64,000 nt of DNA, taken from NCBI RefSeq assembly GCF_003315795.1, contig NZ_QMEY01000012.1:124001-188000 (forward strand), given 5' to 3'. The notes beneath the pieces are model-generated. The model did no database searches and was not told the origin of the DNA. It worked only from the letters and a program-made list of their open reading frames with translations. Positions 59,431 through 64,000 of the stretch are shown in pieces. Numbering within the stretch: the stretch's first letter is position 1; each line of letters begins with the position of its first letter. The position numbers and the translations under genes were made by a program. Source of the stretch: Spongiactinospora rosea (GTDB lineage: Bacteria; Actinomycetota; Actinomycetes; Streptosporangiales; Streptosporangiaceae).

Positions 59431-61479
59431 TTATTGATCGGTATTTCTACGGATACCGCCCTGAGCCTGGATCACGGTGATGGCCACCGTGTGGATGATC
59501 TCCTCCACCGTGGCGTTGCGCGGCAGGTCGTTCACCGGCTGGCGGAGTCCCTGCAGGATGGGCCCGATGACCAGGCCGCCCGCCGACCGCCGTACCGCGG
59601 TGCAGGCGCTCTCCGCGCTGTCCAGGTCCGGGAAGACCAGCACGGTGGCCCGCCCGGCCACCGCCGACCCCGGCGACTTCACCGCCGCGACCCGCTCGTC
59701 CACCGCCGCGTCGAAGTGGATCGGGCCCTCCACGGGCAGCCCGGGGGCGCGGGTCCGGACCATCTCGGTGGCCCTGCGCACCTTGTCGGCGTCGGCCCCC
59801 GCCCCGTACGGCCCGGCCGAGTAGGACAGCATCGCGACCCGCGCCTCGATGCCGAAGCGCTCCGCGGTGACCGCCGAGGCGATGGCGATCTCCGCCAGCC
59901 GGGCGTCGTCGGGCTCGTCGTGCACCGCGCAGTCGCCGTACACCAGCACCTGGTGCGGCAGGCAGGCGAAGCAGACCGAGGAGACCGCGCGCGTGCCCGG
60001 CGCGGTCCTGATGATCTGGAAGGCGGCGGTCAGCGTGCCCGCCGTGGGGTGGGTGGCGCCGGTGACCATGCCGTGGACCATGCCCGCCTGCGTCATCATC
60101 GCGCCGAAGAAGACGGGGTCGGTCAGCACGTCCCTGGCCCTGCGGTGGCTCACGGACTTGTGGTCGCGCAGCATGCCGTACGTCTCGGCGAAGGTCTCCC
60201 GCAGCGGCGAGGTGACCGGGTCGATGACGCGTACGGCGTGCAGGTCCAGGCCCAGCACCCGGGCCCGCCGCCGGACCTCCTCCTTCTGGCCCAGCAGGGT
60301 CACCTCGGCGATGCCGCGCCGCACGATCGTGTCGGCGGCGGCCAGTACGCGCTCGTCGGACCCCTCCGGCAGCACGATGTGCCTGCGCACGGCGGCGGCC
60401 CGCACGGTGAGCCGGTGGGTGAACATCTGCGGGGTGACCCCGCCGTCGGGGACGAGGTCCATCCGGGCGGCGAGGGCGGAGGTGTCCACGTGCGCGGTGA
60501 AATGCCCGAGCGCGGTCTCGACCTTGCGCGGGTTGTCCGGGGTGATCCGGCCGCGCAGGCCGGACAGCATCGCGGCGGCGGTGAAGCTGTCGGGGGGCGC
60601 GGACAGCACCGGGATCTCGGGGGCCAGCCGCGCGGTCAGGCCGCGCACGTTGGGCGGCGGCTTCTCACCGAGCGTGAGGACCACCCCGGCGGGCCGCGCG
60701 GTCCCGGCCGCCCCGGCGGCCAGCGCGCCGAGCAGTACGTCGGCCCGGTCGCCCGGGGAGACCACCAGCGCGCCCTCGCGCAGGTCGTTCAGGAAGATCG
60801 GCAGGCTCGCGCCGCCGAACACGTAGCCGAGGACGTCGCGCAGCAGGCCCTCGGCGTTGCCCTGCACCAGCGTGGCGCGGGTGGCCTCGGCGGCCTGGCC
60901 CACGGTGGGGGCGGCCAGGCGCGGGTGCTCGGGGATCACGTACCAGGGCACCGGCAGGTCGGCCGGGATGGACCCGGCGTAGGTGACCCGGTTGGCGATC
61001 ATCGCGAGCACCTGGCAGCCGTGCCTGGCGAAGGACGCGTGCGCGTCCCGCAGCGCCGCGGCGACCTTCTCAGCGCGCATGCCGCCCGCCGCCACGACCG
61101 CGACCACCGGCGCGTCCAGTTCGGCCGCCAGCTCGGCGTCCAGGTCGGGACGGCCCGGTACGGCCCGCTCCCCGCAGCCCAGCACCAGCAGGGCGGCACA
61201 GCCCTCACCGGCCGTGCGCACGCCGTCGGCGAGCCGGGCGACCAGCTTCTCCTCCGGGATCTCCGTGGCCTCCTCCCGCGTCATCCCACGGGCGTAGCCG
61301 GCGACCAGGTAGCGGCTGCGGAGCAGTTCCACGCCATGATCGTCGCCGTCGCCCGCGCAGGCGATCGGCCGGCACACGGCGATCCGCTCCACACGGTGCG
61401 ACAGCAGTTCCATCAGCCCGAGCTCGACGAGGTCGCGCCCGGCCTTTGGACCGACCCCCGCAACGTAGATGCTCCGCAT
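59431..61479 (-). CDS. pta: Phosphate acetyltransferase with N-terminal DRTGG/BioD-like domain
   Basis: 682 residues from ATG 61479 (GGGAG upstream). The C-terminal PTA domain has IVLPEGSDERVLAAAD, VSHRRARDVLTDPVFFGAMMTQAG and MVHGMVTGATHPTAGTLTAAFQI. The N-terminal half is the P-loop-like and DRTGG region of long Pta enzymes (YVIPEHPRLAAPTVGQAAEATRA). It interconverts acetyl-CoA and acetyl phosphate. ackA is not adjacent, unlike the common pta-ackA arrangement. Confidence 0.93.
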   Translation of the reverse strand: MRSIYVAGVGPKAGRDLVELGLMELLSHRVERIAVCRPIACAGDGDDHGVELLRSRYLVAGYARGMTREEATEIPEEKLVARLADGVRTAGEGCAALLVLGCGERAVPGRPDLDAELAAELDAPVVAVVAAGGMRAEKVAAALRDAHASFARHGCQVLAMIANRVTYAGSIPADLPVPWYVIPEHPRLAAPTVGQAAEATRATLVQGNAEGLLRDVLGYVFGGASLPIFLNDLREGALVVSPGDRADVLLGALAAGAAGTARPAGVVLTLGEKPPPNVRGLTARLAPEIPVLSAPPDSFTAAAMLSGLRGRITPDNPRKVETALGHFTAHVDTSALAARMDLVPDGGVTPQMFTHRLTVRAAAVRRHIVLPEGSDERVLAAADTIVRRGIAEVTLLGQKEEVRRRARVLGLDLHAVRVIDPVTSPLRETFAETYGMLRDHKSVSHRRARDVLTDPVFFGAMMTQAGMVHGMVTGATHPTAGTLTAAFQIIRTAPGTRAVSSVCFACLPHQVLVYGDCAVHDEPDDARLAEIAIASAVTAERFGIEARVAMLSYSAGPYGAGADADKVRRATEMVRTRAPGLPVEGPIHFDAAVDERVAAVKSPGSAVAGRATVLVFPDLDSAESACTAVRRSAGGLVIGPILQGLRQPVNDLPRNATVEEIIHTVAITVIQAQGGIRRNTDQ

Positions 61480-61544
61480 CGGCACTCCCCCGGTGAACCC
61501 TGTGAGGATTGCCGCAGGGAAGTGGGGTGAACCGTCCGGGTTGT

Positions 61545-62318
61545 TCAAGCCTCGGTAAGAGTCGTCCGGATCCATCCGCCGATGCGCCGGATGAGCCCTG
61601 GGGTGGCCGCGGTCTCCGCATGGCCGTAGCCGGGCTCGATCCACAGCTCCTTCGGCTCGCGGGCGGCCCCGTAGAGCTGGTGGGCGTGCTCGATCGGGAA
61701 GAACGCGTCCCGGTCGCCGTGGACGACCAGCAGCGGCGTGGGGCTGATCAGCGGGGCGGCCTCGTGCGGGGACAGCGGGATCGGGTCCCACGGGCCGCGG
61801 GCGATCCTGGTCCGCTTGGCGACGCGGGCGATGAGCCGGCCGAACGGCCGCTCGATCGCCCAGTGGACCTGCCGCATCGGCCGGGTGCCCCGGTAGTACC
61901 AGCGGGCGGGGCCGCTCACCGCGACCACGGCGTCCACACCGCCGTGCAGGCCCGCGTGGCGTACGGCGACCGCCGCGCCCATCGAGAACCCGACCACGGC
62001 GATCCGCCGGTAGCCGATGCTCCTGGCGTGCCGGACGGCGGAGTCGAGATCGAGCACCTCCAGGTCGCCCACCGTGGACGTGCCGCCGGACCTGCCGTGC
62101 CCGCGGAAGTCGAAGCACACCACCCCGCCGAAGCCGCTGAACACGTGCGCGATGCGCCGCGCGGTGCCGTTCCGCCAGCCTCCGGTGAAGCCGTGCGCCA
62201 GTACGACGCCCAGGTCGGCCCGCCGTTCGGCGGTGTCGCGGGGCGGTGTGTGCGCGGCGTCGATCCGCACGCCGTCCTTGGTGCGGAGCATCGCGTGGAA
62301 GTGCGGGGCGAGCGGCAT
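61545..62318 (-). CDS. Alpha/beta hydrolase (lysophospholipase-like)
   Basis: 257 residues from ATG 62318. The HG segment is VVLAHGFTGGWRNGTARRIAHVF, the nucleophile elbow GFSMGAAVAV, the acid in VVHGDRDAFFP and the His in EPGYGHAETA. It is a soluble serine hydrolase of monoglyceride-lipase-like type; the substrate is unknown. It lies 65 bp upstream of pta in the same orientation, divergent from typA. Confidence 0.85.
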   Translation of the reverse strand: MPLAPHFHAMLRTKDGVRIDAAHTPPRDTAERRADLGVVLAHGFTGGWRNGTARRIAHVFSGFGGVVCFDFRGHGRSGGTSTVGDLEVLDLDSAVRHARSIGYRRIAVVGFSMGAAVAVRHAGLHGGVDAVVAVSGPARWYYRGTRPMRQVHWAIERPFGRLIARVAKRTRIARGPWDPIPLSPHEAAPLISPTPLLVVHGDRDAFFPIEHAHQLYGAAREPKELWIEPGYGHAETAATPGLIRRIGGWIRTTLTEA

Positions 62319-62399
62319 GGGGTCGAGTGTAGGAAGGCCCGCGTCGGCGCAGGTGGACCGGGTGTCGGAGGACACACCGAAGAGGGCGTCAGGATCAAC

Positions 62400-62405
62400 T
62401 AAAAT
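62400..62405 (+). promoter_or_regulatory. Probable -10 box of typA
   Basis: TAAAAT, 55 bp before the ATG at 62460, in an AT-rich pocket. The -35 region is weak. Confidence 0.5.
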
Positions 62406-62459
62406 AGTGCTGCCGCAAGGGTCCGCGGCCGATTCCCGATCACAGAGCGAGACTCCATC

Positions 62460-64000
<1,541 letters not shown>

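Overview
The window is chromosomal DNA from a high-GC actinomycete. The gene families point to the Streptosporangiales (Nonomuraea/Microbispora/Actinomadura type): DUF5753/DUF574 regulator-methyltransferase pairs, DmdR/IdeR-type iron boxes, leaderless starts, a pca operon with an IclR regulator, and an extra, orphan rpoB. The genus is an inference. No CRISPR array, intact insertion sequence or origin was seen.

Layout. 0-11 kb: end of a secreted cell-wall hydrolase; a Clp-N/HTH/flavin monooxygenase module around a perfect palindromic double promoter; a PadR-membrane protein pair; a secreted trypsin-like protease; bioB-bioA; a glycerophosphodiesterase; an EF-hand protein; a fatty-acyl desaturase. 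11.3-16.7 kb: a tightly overlapping operon of cytochrome P450, cyclooxygenase-like haem peroxidase, lipase-type hydrolase and a small WXG100-like protein, divergent from the desaturase. It looks like a bacterial oxylipin (prostaglandin-like) cassette. 16.7-30 kb: secreted serine hydrolase and carboxylesterase, methyltransferases, an XRE-membrane-SH3 protein, an LLM flavin enzyme, an ABC exporter under a TetR operator, a threonine dehydratase, an FKBP and a two-headed MerR regulator. 30-38.9 kb: two two-component systems, a DUF1349 permease, tRNA-Lys(CUU), OsmC, an ApbE-like protein and small membrane proteins. 38.9-43.4 kb: a LacI-controlled amidohydrolase and thiol dioxygenase, a second glycerophosphodiesterase and an iron-box-controlled FhuF-like reductase. 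43.6-48.1 kb: pcaF-pcaB-pcaD-pcaC-pcaR, the lower protocatechuate branch of the beta-ketoadipate pathway.

48.8-57.3 kb is the plastic part. It holds a DUF2218 gene behind an iron box, a tail-to-tail fusion of a truncated ABC transporter with a truncated S9 peptidase, a beta/gamma-crystallin-like protein, a decayed DDE transposase, a penicillin-binding-protein pseudoenzyme, a MerR regulator with its operator, and a complete rpoB paralogue. The paralogue has no rpoC next to it and carries substitutions at known rifampicin-cluster positions. 57.3-64 kb returns to housekeeping genes: a TetR regulator, a secreted coiled-coil/LAS-type protein, pta, an alpha/beta hydrolase and the start of typA/bipA.

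The strongest candidates for something undescribed are the P450-COX-lipase operon with its divergent desaturase, and the orphan rpoB with a hairpin in its leader. Many regulators here have readable operators (PadR, TetR, LacI, MerR, iron box, and the palindromic double promoter at 1.3 kb).
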